64,000 bases of DNA from SR-FBR-E99 sp963732365 (GCA_963732365.1 CAVSZC010000003.1:1-64000); one strand, 5' to 3'. Numbered from the stretch's first letter, positions 42,292-52,925 are shown. The notes: generated from the sequence alone by a model not told the origin. A program made the numbers and translations.

Positions 42292-44319
42292 ATGAGAATA
42301 CTATTACTGCCAGCCTTACTCTTTTTTCTGTCATCAGTGTCACTCCTTCCGCAGACACTGACCAGCAGCAACCTGCCTATCGTAATCATTAATACTGACG
42401 GAGGAGTCACTATCACCGATGAACCAAAGGTCAAGGCGACGATGAAGATCATCTACCGTGGGCCGGGTCAGAGAAATTATGTTACTGATCAGAACAATCC
42501 AGAATATCTTGATTACAACGGCCGGATAGGCATCGAAATAAGGGGATCCTCGTCACAGGTCTCACCGAAAAAGAACTATGGCTTCACAACCCGCCTGGCC
42601 GACGATGTCACCAACAATAACGTCAGCCTCCTGGGAATGCCGGAGGAGAACGACTGGATCTTTGGCGGAATGGTGTTTGACACTGCCATGATGCGTGACT
42701 ACCTGTGCCATAACCTTTCAAGGCAGCTTGGCAACTATGCCTCCAGAACATCTTATTGCGAGATCATTATTAATAACGATTACAAGGGTCTCTACATGCT
42801 GCAGGAAAAGATCAAGTCTGATGACAACAGGGTTGACGTCATCAAGATCACGCAAGCTGATAATACACTACCGGCTCTCTCCGGAGGCTATATTTCAAAA
42901 GCTGACAAGCAGACCGGAGGTGATCCCATTGCCTGGACCATGTACTCATGGACAAATAACCCGGTTTATTACATACATGACCTGCCAGACCCGGAGGATG
43001 TCACAACCCAGCAGACAAACTATATCAAGGGAGAGTTCTTCAAGCTTGAAACAGCTGCCAAGAACGGAGATGCCTCAGTGGTGAACGGCTATCCGTCGAT
43101 CATAGATGTCCCCTCCTTCATTGACTTCATGATAATCAATGAATTTGCCTCCAATGCCGACGCCTATACCTACAGCACCTTTTTTCACAAGGACAGGAAC
43201 GGAAAACTGAGAGCAGGCCCTATTTGGGATCTTGACCTGACCTACGGCAATGATCTCTTCATGTGGAGTTTTGACAGGAGCAAGACAAATGTGTGGCAGT
43301 TCCAGTACGGAGGCAACGACGGCTCAAGGTTCTGGCGTGATCTTTTTTACAATCCCCAGTTCAGGTGCTATCTCTCCAGGCGCTGGAATGAGCTCATTGC
43401 CCCCGGCCAGCCTCTTAACCAGGCCACCCTCGAGGCATTCATTGACCTCAATGCCGACAGCATCAGCGAAGCGATCCCGCGTGAATACCAGCGGTGGAAC
43501 AAGGTCGGCTCGCATTCCCAGCGAATAACCGCAATGAAAACATTCATCGCTGCCCGGATAGCCTGGATGACGGCAAACATAGGGTCATTTTCTGCATGCG
43601 CCAATGTAACAGTACCTCAACTGGTGATAACCAAGATCATGTACCATCCTCTTCCGACGGTACAATACCCTGACGATGATGACCTTGAGTTCCTGGAGAT
43701 ACGAAACAACAGCAATACAACCGTTAACCTGAGCGGCATTTATTTCCTGGGGACAGGTCTGGTTTACCAGTTTCCTGCAAATGCGACCCTGGTGCCCTAC
43801 CAGGCTGTCATTCTGGCCAGTAATGCTGCTGCATTCCAGAGCAGGTACGGCTTCGCACCGTTCGGGCAATTCACCCGTCACCTCTCCAACAGCAGCGAGA
43901 GCCTGGTGTTGTCTGATGCATTCGGCAACGTGATTGACTATGTACTTTATTCAGATACAGACCCATGGCCTGATGCTGACGGCAATGGCTACTACCTGAA
44001 GCTTAAGGATCTGATCCTTGATAACAACATCGCCTCAAGCTGGGTAGCATCAAATGATTTAATTACCTCAATTGACCTCAACGTCGCACAAAACGAAGTT
44101 ATTGTCTATCCAAATCCGACAGACAGGAAATTGTACATTGAAGCGTCATCTGAAATTATCAAGGTAGATGTCTATGGTTTAACTGGCCCATTGATAAAAA
44201 CCATATCATGTGAAGGCAGCACTTGTGAATTGGACATGGTTGGCCTGGCTAAGGGAGTATATATCATCAGGATAGTCACTGCGGACAGACTTTATATAAC
44301 AAAGATCTTTAAAAACTGA
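42292..44319 (+). CDS. CotH-kinase-like protein with lamin-tail and T9SS sorting domains
   Basis: About 675 aa from the ATG at 42292, which opens a signal peptide (MRILLLPALLFFLSSVSLLPQ). The CotH-like kinase domain spans about residues 30-420, with KKNYGFTTRL, GLYMLQEKIKSDDNRVD and GPIWDLDLTYGND. A lamin-tail domain follows (about 440-560: KIMYHPLPTVQ ... FLEIRNNSNTTVNLSG), then a T9SS type A sorting tail (VIVYPNPTDRKLYIEAS). It is secreted by T9SS. Known CotH proteins phosphorylate spore-coat proteins or glycans; the target here is unknown. It is convergent with the glucan operon. Confidence 0.9.
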   Translation: MRILLLPALLFFLSSVSLLPQTLTSSNLPIVIINTDGGVTITDEPKVKATMKIIYRGPGQRNYVTDQNNPEYLDYNGRIGIEIRGSSSQVSPKKNYGFTTRLADDVTNNNVSLLGMPEENDWIFGGMVFDTAMMRDYLCHNLSRQLGNYASRTSYCEIIINNDYKGLYMLQEKIKSDDNRVDVIKITQADNTLPALSGGYISKADKQTGGDPIAWTMYSWTNNPVYYIHDLPDPEDVTTQQTNYIKGEFFKLETAAKNGDASVVNGYPSIIDVPSFIDFMIINEFASNADAYTYSTFFHKDRNGKLRAGPIWDLDLTYGNDLFMWSFDRSKTNVWQFQYGGNDGSRFWRDLFYNPQFRCYLSRRWNELIAPGQPLNQATLEAFIDLNADSISEAIPREYQRWNKVGSHSQRITAMKTFIAARIAWMTANIGSFSACANVTVPQLVITKIMYHPLPTVQYPDDDDLEFLEIRNNSNTTVNLSGIYFLGTGLVYQFPANATLVPYQAVILASNAAAFQSRYGFAPFGQFTRHLSNSSESLVLSDAFGNVIDYVLYSDTDPWPDADGNGYYLKLKDLILDNNIASSWVASNDLITSIDLNVAQNEVIVYPNPTDRKLYIEASSEIIKVDVYGLTGPLIKTISCEGSTCELDMVGLAKGVYIIRIVTADRLYITKIFKN

Positions 44320-44339
44320 CCTGGCCTCCCGTATGGGTT

Positions 44340-47300
44340 TCAGGAGTGCCGCCTGACTGACACTTTTAGTTGTCTGATTTCCCCGGTCCGATTGAAAATC
44401 TTGTTACTGGATTGGACATCAAGCAAATCACCCTCGATAATCAAAGCTTCACCGCTGTTAAATATCACCTCAATTTCCCTCCGGTCGGAAGCAGAATAGA
44501 TGACAGGCACCTGGCAAAGAGTGAATGCGAGCTGATTGGCAGACAGCTGAACAGAGCCGATACTGCCATCGATAGCCTGATAGGAGAATAGTTCATCGCG
44601 ATCCATAAACTCGGCTGGATTAAGGAGTGACGTATCAAATCGCACCTTGCCTCCTTCAACTGCAACACCAAGCTCCCTCATTCTTGAGATAACATCTTCT
44701 TTAACCTGTCCGGTCATACCAGGCTGCCTGGCTCCGGAATTTCCCGGGGTATGAGAATAGGCATCTGTGGGAAATGCTCCGTATAACAGGGGCGACTTGT
44801 ACATCCCTATACCGGCTTTGATGTCAAAATAGGATTCTCTCAACTGAGCTGACAACCCTCTTTCCACACTAACATTCATGGCCTGAAAAAAACTTTCCTG
44901 AGCTGCAAGCAATAGTTTGGACACCATATGCCAGTAAATACTGCCCAACCCTTCATAAGCATAGAATGTCCCGGACCTTCCGGTAAATGACTGATGATCA
45001 AACAGCTTTTCATAAATATTCAGAATCATTGATTTCTCCTTCTTCACCAATTGCCCGTATTTCTCCTCATCAAGTGATTCCAGTGCTGAATCAAGCACTC
45101 CTGCATTTCTGAAACTTCCGTGGAAATGAATACCCCCTGTCAGGTCGGTGCTAACTATCGATGTCTCTTTGTCAGCAATTAACCTGTTCAGGAGTTCTGA
45201 TCCTGTGACTATGCCGACAGGTATATTGTTCTTTTCTGTAAAACCGGGCAATCGTCTGTCAGGGTATAACAAATAGCTGTATTGATCGGCCCTGAACAGG
45301 TCAGACTTTTTAAGCGCCCTCAGTACTTCCAGCGATTCGGAAGGTGAGAGGTACCCGGAGCTGAGAACTGCCACCTGCCCTTCAAGCATCTCATACAAGT
45401 GTCGAATGGAAATTGTGTCATTATCAAATGAAACCAGGTTGTAGGAGTGATACAATCCGTCATCACGCCTGTTTTTACTGATTGACTGATCAATATATTC
45501 AAGTGACAGCGTCAGGAACTGGATCAGCTGGTCCATTCCTACCTGAGTCTTTTCACCTGAAAAGGAATTTGTATATATCGACCGGCGATAAACCGTGCCG
45601 GCTTCACCAAGTACATCGGCAAATCTCCTGCGTTCACTGGCAGAAAATCCTGTCCCAATCAACTGTTTATTACTGGAAAAGATACCTGAGACATTATCGA
45701 AGAGTGTTTTTAATTCTACAGAAATGTTCACCGAAGCATATGCAGACCTGTTAAAGACAGTTTTCCAGAAACTCATGAATCTCCGCAGGTAACAGAGGGT
45801 TACCATTGAAGCTCCATTACCGACAAGGGCATTATTGGCATCATTCCATTCCGGACGCTGAGTATTCAGCCAGATACCTGCTTCGGGAATAAAATTAATT
45901 AGTTTGGCAAGCAGTATAACCAGTATTTTTTCAGTAAGGCTCACATGATATACTTTGTTATCACCAATGCACAGCAACCGGCCATCTGAACCCATCTCCC
46001 CGACCATGGCTCTGATCCTTTTATTCAACTCCCCGTCGAATACAATTGTATTCTTCGGATCGCTGACAATTTCAGCATACGATTTTATACGATAAGGTAC
46101 GTTGGCATAGGCGCAGACCTCTTCTGCCAGCATCTGATCTATTCTGCCGGGATGATAACTGTCCGATAATTCAAGAAGTTTCTGAAGGTAAATAATCTGA
46201 TGATCGCCCCAGTAACCAATGTACGACCACGGGTCATCAGGATCGGGACATTCCCAGTCAATGCCTTTACGCATAATCCGATAGGGATTGTACCCATCTG
46301 CTGTGGTGGCATTTACGAACTTGCTGATAATGTTTTCAACGAATTCAGGAAACGAAATACTTAAAGCCTCCCAGTTTTGGAAAATGTCACGCCAGTTCCC
46401 CTGGAAGTCGAATTTCGGAGAGCCATCCTCATTTCTGCTGTCAATCGAGAATTGATTCCATGGTCTGCTGGGATCACCGTGCCGCCGGCTGAAAGTCAGT
46501 GGCAGATATTCGTTACAGATGCGGATTAAACTGGAGTTACTGCTTTGTTTCGCCAGAAGGTGCAAATCCTGAATGGATATTTCGGGGCTCTTTTTTGCCA
46601 ACAGCTCTTCGGCTTCAGGCTCAACTGTTTTGTTTGTATCGCGGATGAATCTCTTCAGATCTTCTGTTGCGATCATGTAATTGTTAACATATATGCCTCC
46701 GCGCATAATGTTAAAGAGAATGTTTGAGAAATGGCGCGCCGTGCACAACTCATCACTGCTCTTCTGCAACCCGTCTGCCGATGCTACAAAGGAGACAAGT
46801 TTATCGGTGCCTTTCTCAATGTCAGCATTGATCAGCCCAAAGAAATTGTTGTCAGCCTCCAGAAAATGGTTTAGATTGGCCACCCCGGTGGTGCTCTGGT
46901 CAACTTCGCAAACAAAAAACCATTCTTTTTCTTTCTGACCGGGCAGAAAGACGTCAGCATTAATAAAATAAGCTCCGCGCGAAGCCCTGATATCAGTTTC
47001 AGTCTGGAGTGGAGCCCCTGTTATAAAATTCCCGAGTTGCTTGTCGGAAATAAGAACCTTACTGTCAGCCAGGCCAAACGACCATACAGTTGTTGCGTTG
47101 AGTGATTCGCTCGGTTCTGCTTTGTCTACCGGAATTGAACTCAGCATGAACAGACCAAGCTTTGTATCCTCTATGAGTTCACTTTTTTTATAACCATCAA
47201 GCAGGTTGCTGTATTCATTCTGGAAGTTATAATCGACACCACTGGGAAGGATATTGCGTATTCCATCAAGTACCTGGAGTTTAACGGACCCGGCACCAAA

Positions 47301-47801
47301 ATTCACAAGCCTTGATCTTTTTACGAATCCATATTTGTCACTGAAAAACCATCCGTATTGAAAATCCAGTTCCAGGTCAAAATTCCTCTCCTGAAAGATG
47401 ATTTTGTTACCATATATGCTCTTAAGGAGGTACCGGTCTGTCCGGTAGACATTTGCCAGCTCTTTCGAAAACGGTTTCCATAAGGAGGTATGATCACCTC
47501 TTTGAGCCAGGATAACGGTTTTACTTCCCGTAAGATCATAATAATCATGAATCTTGTCATCAGTATAGTATGGAAAAAGGGCATGATCACGGTCTTTCCT
47601 TCCGGCTGACAATGATCCGTTACTGGAGATGAACATCCATTGATCGGAATCACTGACAATGGTCATAAAAAAATCAGGCATCTGATCATAATGCTCAATC
47701 CGGTAAAACTTCTCACCGTCAATCTCCAGAAAATTCCCCTGAACTTTATTATCTGATTGTTTCAGGAGTGTCTGTCCCAGTAATATCTTCTCTCTGTTCA
47801 T
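44340..47801 (-). CDS. GH149-like beta-1,3-oligoglucan phosphorylase
   Basis: 1153 aa and no signal peptide, so cytoplasmic. The length and location match the GH149 phosphorylases known from Bacteroidota and Euglena, whose genes sit beside GH16, GH17 and GH30 genes. Visible landmarks are WNQFSIDSRNEDGSPKFDF, a GNWRDIFQNWEALSISFP stretch and RPEWNDANNALVGNGASMV, where Asp654 is a candidate general acid. Inverting phosphorylases cleave beta-1,3-glucans with phosphate to give glucose-1-phosphate. It overlaps the upstream GH17 gene by 53 bases. A GH94-related phosphorylase of another specificity is the alternative; I have no alignment. Confidence 0.7.
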   Translation of the reverse strand: MNREKILLGQTLLKQSDNKVQGNFLEIDGEKFYRIEHYDQMPDFFMTIVSDSDQWMFISSNGSLSAGRKDRDHALFPYYTDDKIHDYYDLTGSKTVILAQRGDHTSLWKPFSKELANVYRTDRYLLKSIYGNKIIFQERNFDLELDFQYGWFFSDKYGFVKRSRLVNFGAGSVKLQVLDGIRNILPSGVDYNFQNEYSNLLDGYKKSELIEDTKLGLFMLSSIPVDKAEPSESLNATTVWSFGLADSKVLISDKQLGNFITGAPLQTETDIRASRGAYFINADVFLPGQKEKEWFFVCEVDQSTTGVANLNHFLEADNNFFGLINADIEKGTDKLVSFVASADGLQKSSDELCTARHFSNILFNIMRGGIYVNNYMIATEDLKRFIRDTNKTVEPEAEELLAKKSPEISIQDLHLLAKQSSNSSLIRICNEYLPLTFSRRHGDPSRPWNQFSIDSRNEDGSPKFDFQGNWRDIFQNWEALSISFPEFVENIISKFVNATTADGYNPYRIMRKGIDWECPDPDDPWSYIGYWGDHQIIYLQKLLELSDSYHPGRIDQMLAEEVCAYANVPYRIKSYAEIVSDPKNTIVFDGELNKRIRAMVGEMGSDGRLLCIGDNKVYHVSLTEKILVILLAKLINFIPEAGIWLNTQRPEWNDANNALVGNGASMVTLCYLRRFMSFWKTVFNRSAYASVNISVELKTLFDNVSGIFSSNKQLIGTGFSASERRRFADVLGEAGTVYRRSIYTNSFSGEKTQVGMDQLIQFLTLSLEYIDQSISKNRRDDGLYHSYNLVSFDNDTISIRHLYEMLEGQVAVLSSGYLSPSESLEVLRALKKSDLFRADQYSYLLYPDRRLPGFTEKNNIPVGIVTGSELLNRLIADKETSIVSTDLTGGIHFHGSFRNAGVLDSALESLDEEKYGQLVKKEKSMILNIYEKLFDHQSFTGRSGTFYAYEGLGSIYWHMVSKLLLAAQESFFQAMNVSVERGLSAQLRESYFDIKAGIGMYKSPLLYGAFPTDAYSHTPGNSGARQPGMTGQVKEDVISRMRELGVAVEGGKVRFDTSLLNPAEFMDRDELFSYQAIDGSIGSVQLSANQLAFTLCQVPVIYSASDRREIEVIFNSGEALIIEGDLLDVQSSNKIFNRTGEIRQLKVSVRRHS

Positions 47802-48795
47802 AATGTCTCAGGTAATTGATAAAGGATATTTTCGGCTGGCGGTTTTCATAAAAAACCCCCCAATGCTTTTCCACTTCATCCGGATCTGATTTTTCTCCTC
47901 CTCCCTTCCATGGTTCATCAAATGCCTCAAACAGGAATGTTGTCACCCCTGTTCTGGTAACCCAGTTGTGCAGATTGACCAGATAGTACTCCTGGGCAGC
48001 AATATCTACGGTTCCTTTAATTAATGAAGCCTGCTCTCCGGGCCCTGTCTTTCTGGCATTATAATTCGTTGCCCATCCTGCCTCTCCTATTACAACAACT
48101 TTGTTAGGATGCATCGCCTTGACGCCCTGATAATAAATCCTGTCCATCCATTCTATTGAATCTTCGAGAGAGATGCCATTCCACATCGAATAAAGATGCG
48201 TGACAATGAAGTCTGTTTCATCCGCAACCGTTTTGCTTTCAGATGTAATCCAGAAACTGTAATCATCGGCTGTGGTTACCGGAACAGAGGTGTTGTTTCT
48301 GACAAGCCTGATGTAGCGGACTAAATCCTGCTGGTCCATTCTGTGAGCTGACCAGGTTACCTGGGTCTCATTTCCCACACTTACGGCAGCAATTATGTCA
48401 GGAAATTCGTTAGCCAGGCTGATGCCTTTGATAACCTGTTCTCCGTTCTCCTTTTTCCTTTCAGGCCGGCCCGTCTCATTTTCAAGCCACACCCCGAGCA
48501 TAACCTTCAGAGGGAGATGATTTTTTCTTATAAGACTCAATATTCTTCCGGAGTCTGCATCGGAGCCGTAAAGCCTTATTAAATTCCAGTGGCGACTTAA
48601 TATTTGCAGGTCTTCCTCAATCTCCTCATCAGAAGGGCCTTTTATTCCGGGCGACTGACCGTTCCGGTAACATCCGTAGGAAACTGCTTCTCCGATCCAT
48701 TTACCGTTTAGGAATGGCTCGAATCTTCGACTTATAAAGGGCTCCTGTTTTACAACCGGGTATCCTGACATCTGAACCTTAGAGTTCTTCTTCAT
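47749..48795 (-). CDS. GH17-like beta-1,3-glucanase or transglucosylase (a)
   Basis: 348 aa, TIM barrel. The acid/base Glu143 is in VSVGNETQV and the nucleophile Glu238 in VVIGEAGWAT, as in GH17; LFEAFDEPWKG follows. The N-terminus (MKKNSKVQMSGYPVV) has no signal peptide, so it is predicted cytoplasmic, unlike the usual secreted laminarinases. It sits 26 bases after the GH30 gene and overlaps the phosphorylase gene. It could trim or rearrange imported beta-1,3-oligosaccharides before phosphorolysis. Confidence 0.85.
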   Translation of the reverse strand: MKKNSKVQMSGYPVVKQEPFISRRFEPFLNGKWIGEAVSYGCYRNGQSPGIKGPSDEEIEEDLQILSRHWNLIRLYGSDADSGRILSLIRKNHLPLKVMLGVWLENETGRPERKKENGEQVIKGISLANEFPDIIAAVSVGNETQVTWSAHRMDQQDLVRYIRLVRNNTSVPVTTADDYSFWITSESKTVADETDFIVTHLYSMWNGISLEDSIEWMDRIYYQGVKAMHPNKVVVIGEAGWATNYNARKTGPGEQASLIKGTVDIAAQEYYLVNLHNWVTRTGVTTFLFEAFDEPWKGGGEKSDPDEVEKHWGVFYENRQPKISFINYLRHYEQREDITGTDTPETIR

Positions 48796-48821
48796 GTAAA
48801 AAGGATCTCATAGAAACAACA

Positions 48822-50486
48822 TTATAGCTGCACCCGGACAGTCTGAACTGAGTTGGCAACAATGGTTATGTCAGCATACTGATTCTTTATCTGAAGCTTA
48901 TAAGATATATCTTTCTTTGTTGTATTCAGAAGCTGCACACTGAGGACATTGTCACTGTTAACCGTTGCACAGGCGTGCAGATCATCATCACCCAGACCTG
49001 CAAGAGTTCTATATGTCTGGACTGCCCTGTCTCCCGGCCTGATTGTCTTGCTGAACTGGGCCAGCACATAATAGACAGGTGTGTAGTAAATGTGTCCTGT
49101 TTCAGTATCTATCATAACGGGAGCGCCGCAATAATTACCAACATGATTCGGTCCGCCCAGATGATCAAGTACAACATTCCAGTCAATCCAGCCTGCAAGC
49201 CAGTGGTCAATGCTGACAATAATATTCCTTGCGTAGCGGTGCACGGGAGTATAGACCGGATGGTCTTCTGTTCTGACACCCTGCCATGATGCTGAATATC
49301 CCCAGTCAGTAGCATTATCGTTCCACCAGAATGAATCATTATCAAACCAGTCCTTCTCCATGAAACGTTCCGGATCATTAATTCCCTGCGGAGCCGGTTT
49401 GCCCAGATCATCTATGCAGCCTTCAGTATGAATGATCTTGTGATCCGGAAACTTTGAATTAACTGTTTCAAATACCTCTTCGTAGACTTTAAATGTGCTT
49501 TCATACCAGTGAACAGCCGTTCCATAGACATATGCGGATGTTTGAGCATCGGAAAGGATAAGGTCTGCCCATTGTTCAAGTCCATCCCTGTTCTGATCAT
49601 ATATTAGCAACCTTACACTGGCGTTGTCGCCTGACTTCAGCTTCGGACCCAGGAAATTTTTAATGAAGTCATTCTGTGTCTGAGGGGTAAAATGCATGCT
49701 CTCCCACTGACCGTTATTGCCATGCGGCTCATTGACAGGTGTAATACCCCATATTTCAATACCTTCAGACCGGTATGCTTCAAGGTATCTGATAAGATAG
49801 TCAGCATATGTCTCTTCATACTCTTTCCTGAGACTTCCACCGGTGCCCTGGTAGTCGTTTTCAGCTGAGCCTGGTATATACCAATCTTCAATATCCTTCA
49901 TCCATGGCGGGGCAGTCCATGCCGATGCTACTATCCTCAATTCCTTATCCTTCTGCTGGCTCTTGATCTCTATCGCCTCCATGATCATGGGTAAGAGATC
50001 GTATTCTTCATCCTTAATGGCTGGAAATTCAGATTTACTGAATCCCATTTTGTCAGGTGCAACACTGAAAGTCTCCAGTTTGACATCTCCCTTTTTGTCG
50101 AGATAGGAATATTTACCGTTAACAGTAAAGTCACATGCTCCTATATGCGTCCTTGTGAGTGAGAAGTTGGCACCCTCTTCACTGAAGATGTTTCTCATGA
50201 CCTCCCTGCGTTCAGCCGGATCAAGGTGTGCGAGCACAAAGGCAGAAGATTCAGTGAATGAGGACCCTATACCGTCGATGGTCTGCTTTAAACTATCCGG
50301 ATCTATCTTGATTATAGTCCCGGCAGGTTCTCCCCTTACAAAAGAGACATTTTCTTTTAATGCGATTTTGTCACCGCTCTCCGAGGTTACGAAGATCTCT
50401 TTTGTTGATAACAGATCCGGGTCACATGATTGCATAATACTTGTAAAGATAACCAGCACCGAAAAATAAAACATTCTGTATTTCAT
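48822..50486 (-). CDS. GH30 family lipoprotein glycosidase (likely beta-1,6-glucanase)
   Basis: About 554 aa from the ATG at 50486; the frame extends to 50612, but that would overlap the next gene and hide the lipoprotein signal (MKYRMFYFSVLVIFTSIMQSC). Acid/base Glu253 is in WGITPVNEPHG and nucleophile Glu355 in IIHTEGCID. Core motifs DGIGSSFTESSA and SLTRTHIGACDF are typical of GH30. Members from subfamily 3 cut beta-1,6-glucan, the side branches of laminarin, which fits this operon. It should be anchored on the outer membrane. Confidence 0.9.
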   Translation of the reverse strand: MKYRMFYFSVLVIFTSIMQSCDPDLLSTKEIFVTSESGDKIALKENVSFVRGEPAGTIIKIDPDSLKQTIDGIGSSFTESSAFVLAHLDPAERREVMRNIFSEEGANFSLTRTHIGACDFTVNGKYSYLDKKGDVKLETFSVAPDKMGFSKSEFPAIKDEEYDLLPMIMEAIEIKSQQKDKELRIVASAWTAPPWMKDIEDWYIPGSAENDYQGTGGSLRKEYEETYADYLIRYLEAYRSEGIEIWGITPVNEPHGNNGQWESMHFTPQTQNDFIKNFLGPKLKSGDNASVRLLIYDQNRDGLEQWADLILSDAQTSAYVYGTAVHWYESTFKVYEEVFETVNSKFPDHKIIHTEGCIDDLGKPAPQGINDPERFMEKDWFDNDSFWWNDNATDWGYSASWQGVRTEDHPVYTPVHRYARNIIVSIDHWLAGWIDWNVVLDHLGGPNHVGNYCGAPVMIDTETGHIYYTPVYYVLAQFSKTIRPGDRAVQTYRTLAGLGDDDLHACATVNSDNVLSVQLLNTTKKDISYKLQIKNQYADITIVANSVQTVRVQL

Positions 50487-50533
50487 AATAGTTTCATTCA
50501 GAGTCTCTATGATCATACCACTGCTCATTGAGA

Positions 50534-51421
50534 TCAGGCATATTTCAATTTTCCGTCCTTGTCCCACAGGCCCCAGAAAGCGCCCACATCTCCTTCTTTT
50601 TCGATCTTCCATGCCTCATCAAAGCTTGAGAAATACATGATCTCAATCTTCTCTTCCAGGCTCCATTTCTGAGTATTTATGAAGTAACGCAGTGCATTGT
50701 CAGTTGAGGGCTCGGACGCCTTAAAGGCTCTTCCCATGTCAGGCCATCCTGTCTCACTGATAACCACCCTTTTACCTTTGGCAGCCTGAATCACACTAAA
50801 ATACATATTCTTCATATAGACCAGTGAATAATCAATGTGGCAGCCTTCCCAGAAAGGATAGCAGTTTATATACAGCACATCACATGCATCGGTAAGCGCC
50901 GGGCGCCTGACAAATTCGTAATAGGCATCGACATACCCCACGCTGACCTCAGGTACCTGTTGCCTGACCCGTTGAATATATTCCAGTAATTCCTTCTCTG
51001 TCAGCTCCTCGCGATATAAAACCTCGTTTCCAACAGCAACGAGATCTGCATTTCCTTCCCTTGCAACCTTAACCAGGTTGTTAATTTCAATTTCGTTGTG
51101 TTCCTTATCATCACTTAACCAGGCACCTGCCATAACCTTTAAACCATATTCCCTTGCAAGCTGAGGAATAAGTTCATGTCCGTCTGTACAGGAGAATGTC
51201 CTTATCCATGTAGTAAAAGGCTTTATTATCTCCAGTCTTTTACGAATCTGCTCCTCGCTGATAATGCTGCCGGGTTCCTGACCCTCAACATAAGAGCTGA
51301 AGCAAAGGCCATGAATTCCATTCTCAAGGTATTTCCTGAACAGTTTTATTAATTCGGCAGTCGATTTGTTACTAAAGTCCTCTCCTGCGAGAGATAAGAG
51401 TTTTCCGCTTCTGAATGACAT
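50534..51421 (-). CDS. GH17-like glycosidase (b)
   Basis: 295 aa. Acid/base Glu133 in VAVGNEVLYR and nucleophile Glu223 in VVISETGWPD are clear GH17 signatures, followed by MYFSSFDEAWK. No signal peptide is seen, so it should be cytoplasmic. It differs from the 47749-48795 protein enough to suggest a different task rather than a recent duplicate. It lies 73 bases after the sugar symporter gene and 47 bases before the GH30 start. Confidence 0.87.
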   Translation of the reverse strand: MSFRSGKLLSLAGEDFSNKSTAELIKLFRKYLENGIHGLCFSSYVEGQEPGSIISEEQIRKRLEIIKPFTTWIRTFSCTDGHELIPQLAREYGLKVMAGAWLSDDKEHNEIEINNLVKVAREGNADLVAVGNEVLYREELTEKELLEYIQRVRQQVPEVSVGYVDAYYEFVRRPALTDACDVLYINCYPFWEGCHIDYSLVYMKNMYFSVIQAAKGKRVVISETGWPDMGRAFKASEPSTDNALRYFINTQKWSLEEKIEIMYFSSFDEAWKIEKEGDVGAFWGLWDKDGKLKYA

Positions 51422-51494
51422 AAGATTAGATTTTATCTGTTATCTGTATAAGTTAATGAAGATTTTCTTTATAATCAAATTCAGCTGACCGGGA

Positions 51495-52925
51495 CTATAG
51501 CTCTCCCCTTCTTTCTATCAATTGCATTTTTATCTCCCGGGCTTTGGTTTCTGTAAGGTCATATTTCCACATTACTATTATGGCCAGAAAGGCAGTAATT
51601 GCAGGAATAGCTATATCAGCAATCCTTAGCTTTATAATGGTTTCAGCAGCCTGAATGGTTGCATTCTGGTCAAACCCGACAAGTTTCAGCACCAGACCAC
51701 CCAGAACGAGGGCTAGGGCCTGTCCGAGTTTCACCATCCACCAGTAGATGGCGCCGAATGTTCCTTCTTTTCGTGGCATGCCATTATTCAACTCATCAAG
51801 GTCGCATACATCAGCTGTCATGCTCATCATCAGGGTGAACAAACCACCAATTCCGAATGCCATGAGAGGAAGGGGCATAAATATTAACCAGGGGATTTCG
51901 GGGTTAAATCCCCACCACTTCAGGAGATAACCAAAAATGGAGATAATCGTTGAAATGATAAAAGCGTTGCGTTTACCCACTTTGCTGGCAATGGCAGATA
52001 TAACCGGAATCACAAGAAAGGCAGTAATTATTGCCGATACGGTAGAGAACCATGCCGGCCAGTTTCCGGCCAAACCATAATCACCCTTGAACATGTAAAA
52101 CACAATAATGAAATAACTGAACGACGCTACAAGTTGAAAGCCATTGAAGATCAGGAATGTTGCTGCGCATAGTTTCATGAAGGGTTTATTTTTTGAAACC
52201 TGGGCAATTCCTTTAAAAAGAGACAGAATGTTTGAAAACAGTGTCTTGTACGTTATCTTGACCCTACCCTCCATATTGGTGGCATCGATACCTTTGCAGA
52301 ATATTGCAGGTAAAATACCCAGGGCAATACAGACAGCACCTACAATTACTGAGAGACTTCTTACCCCAATAGCCTGGGTCTCAAACAGGTTTGGGTTAGC
52401 AATCAGCACCCAGAACCATGGTACAATCATCCATGCCACCTGGCCCAAAGTCTGTGAAAATGCCATTAACCGGGTACGCTCATTATAGTCTGATGTCATT
52501 TCATATCCAAGTCCGATCAGTGGTGTGGAAAAGATTGTATTTCCTGTCAGGTATATAAGGGAAAAAACCAGGAAATACCAGAAGTTATACATCTGGGAAT
52601 TTTCAGGATAGAGTTGCCACAGGACTGCGAATAAGATTCCGCTTGAAATAGCACCAATAAAAATATAGGGCCTTCTGCGTCCAAATCTCGATTTTGTGTT
52701 GTCAGATATAAAACCCATGATCGGGTCTGTAATGGCATCATACAATCTTGGCAGCCCTCCAAGCAGGCCCGCCAGAAACGGGTCCATGCCGAAGGCTGTC
52801 AGCAAGAAGAACATAAAGATTCCAAGGGATCCAGGGAGCAGGTTATTCACAAGGTGGCCAGCACCAAATGCCGCTTTCTGCACAAATGGCACTCTGTCTT
52901 TCTCTGCTGTAATATAATGATTCAT
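51495..52925 (-). CDS. GPH-family sugar:cation symporter
   Basis: 476 aa with about twelve membrane helices. It belongs to the glycoside-pentoside-hexuronide transporter group (MFS_2): GAGHLVNNLLPGSLGIFMF, DAITDPIMGFISDNTKSRFG, RRRPYIFIGAI and DVCDLDELNNGMPRKEGTF are typical. It should import oligosaccharides (here probably beta-1,3-glucan fragments) across the inner membrane with Na+ or H+. It links the surface lipoprotein enzymes to the cytoplasmic phosphorylase. It is well placed in the operon, between GH16 and GH17. Confidence 0.93.
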   Translation of the reverse strand: MNHYITAEKDRVPFVQKAAFGAGHLVNNLLPGSLGIFMFFLLTAFGMDPFLAGLLGGLPRLYDAITDPIMGFISDNTKSRFGRRRPYIFIGAISSGILFAVLWQLYPENSQMYNFWYFLVFSLIYLTGNTIFSTPLIGLGYEMTSDYNERTRLMAFSQTLGQVAWMIVPWFWVLIANPNLFETQAIGVRSLSVIVGAVCIALGILPAIFCKGIDATNMEGRVKITYKTLFSNILSLFKGIAQVSKNKPFMKLCAATFLIFNGFQLVASFSYFIIVFYMFKGDYGLAGNWPAWFSTVSAIITAFLVIPVISAIASKVGKRNAFIISTIISIFGYLLKWWGFNPEIPWLIFMPLPLMAFGIGGLFTLMMSMTADVCDLDELNNGMPRKEGTFGAIYWWMVKLGQALALVLGGLVLKLVGFDQNATIQAAETIIKLRIADIAIPAITAFLAIIVMWKYDLTETKAREIKMQLIERRGEL

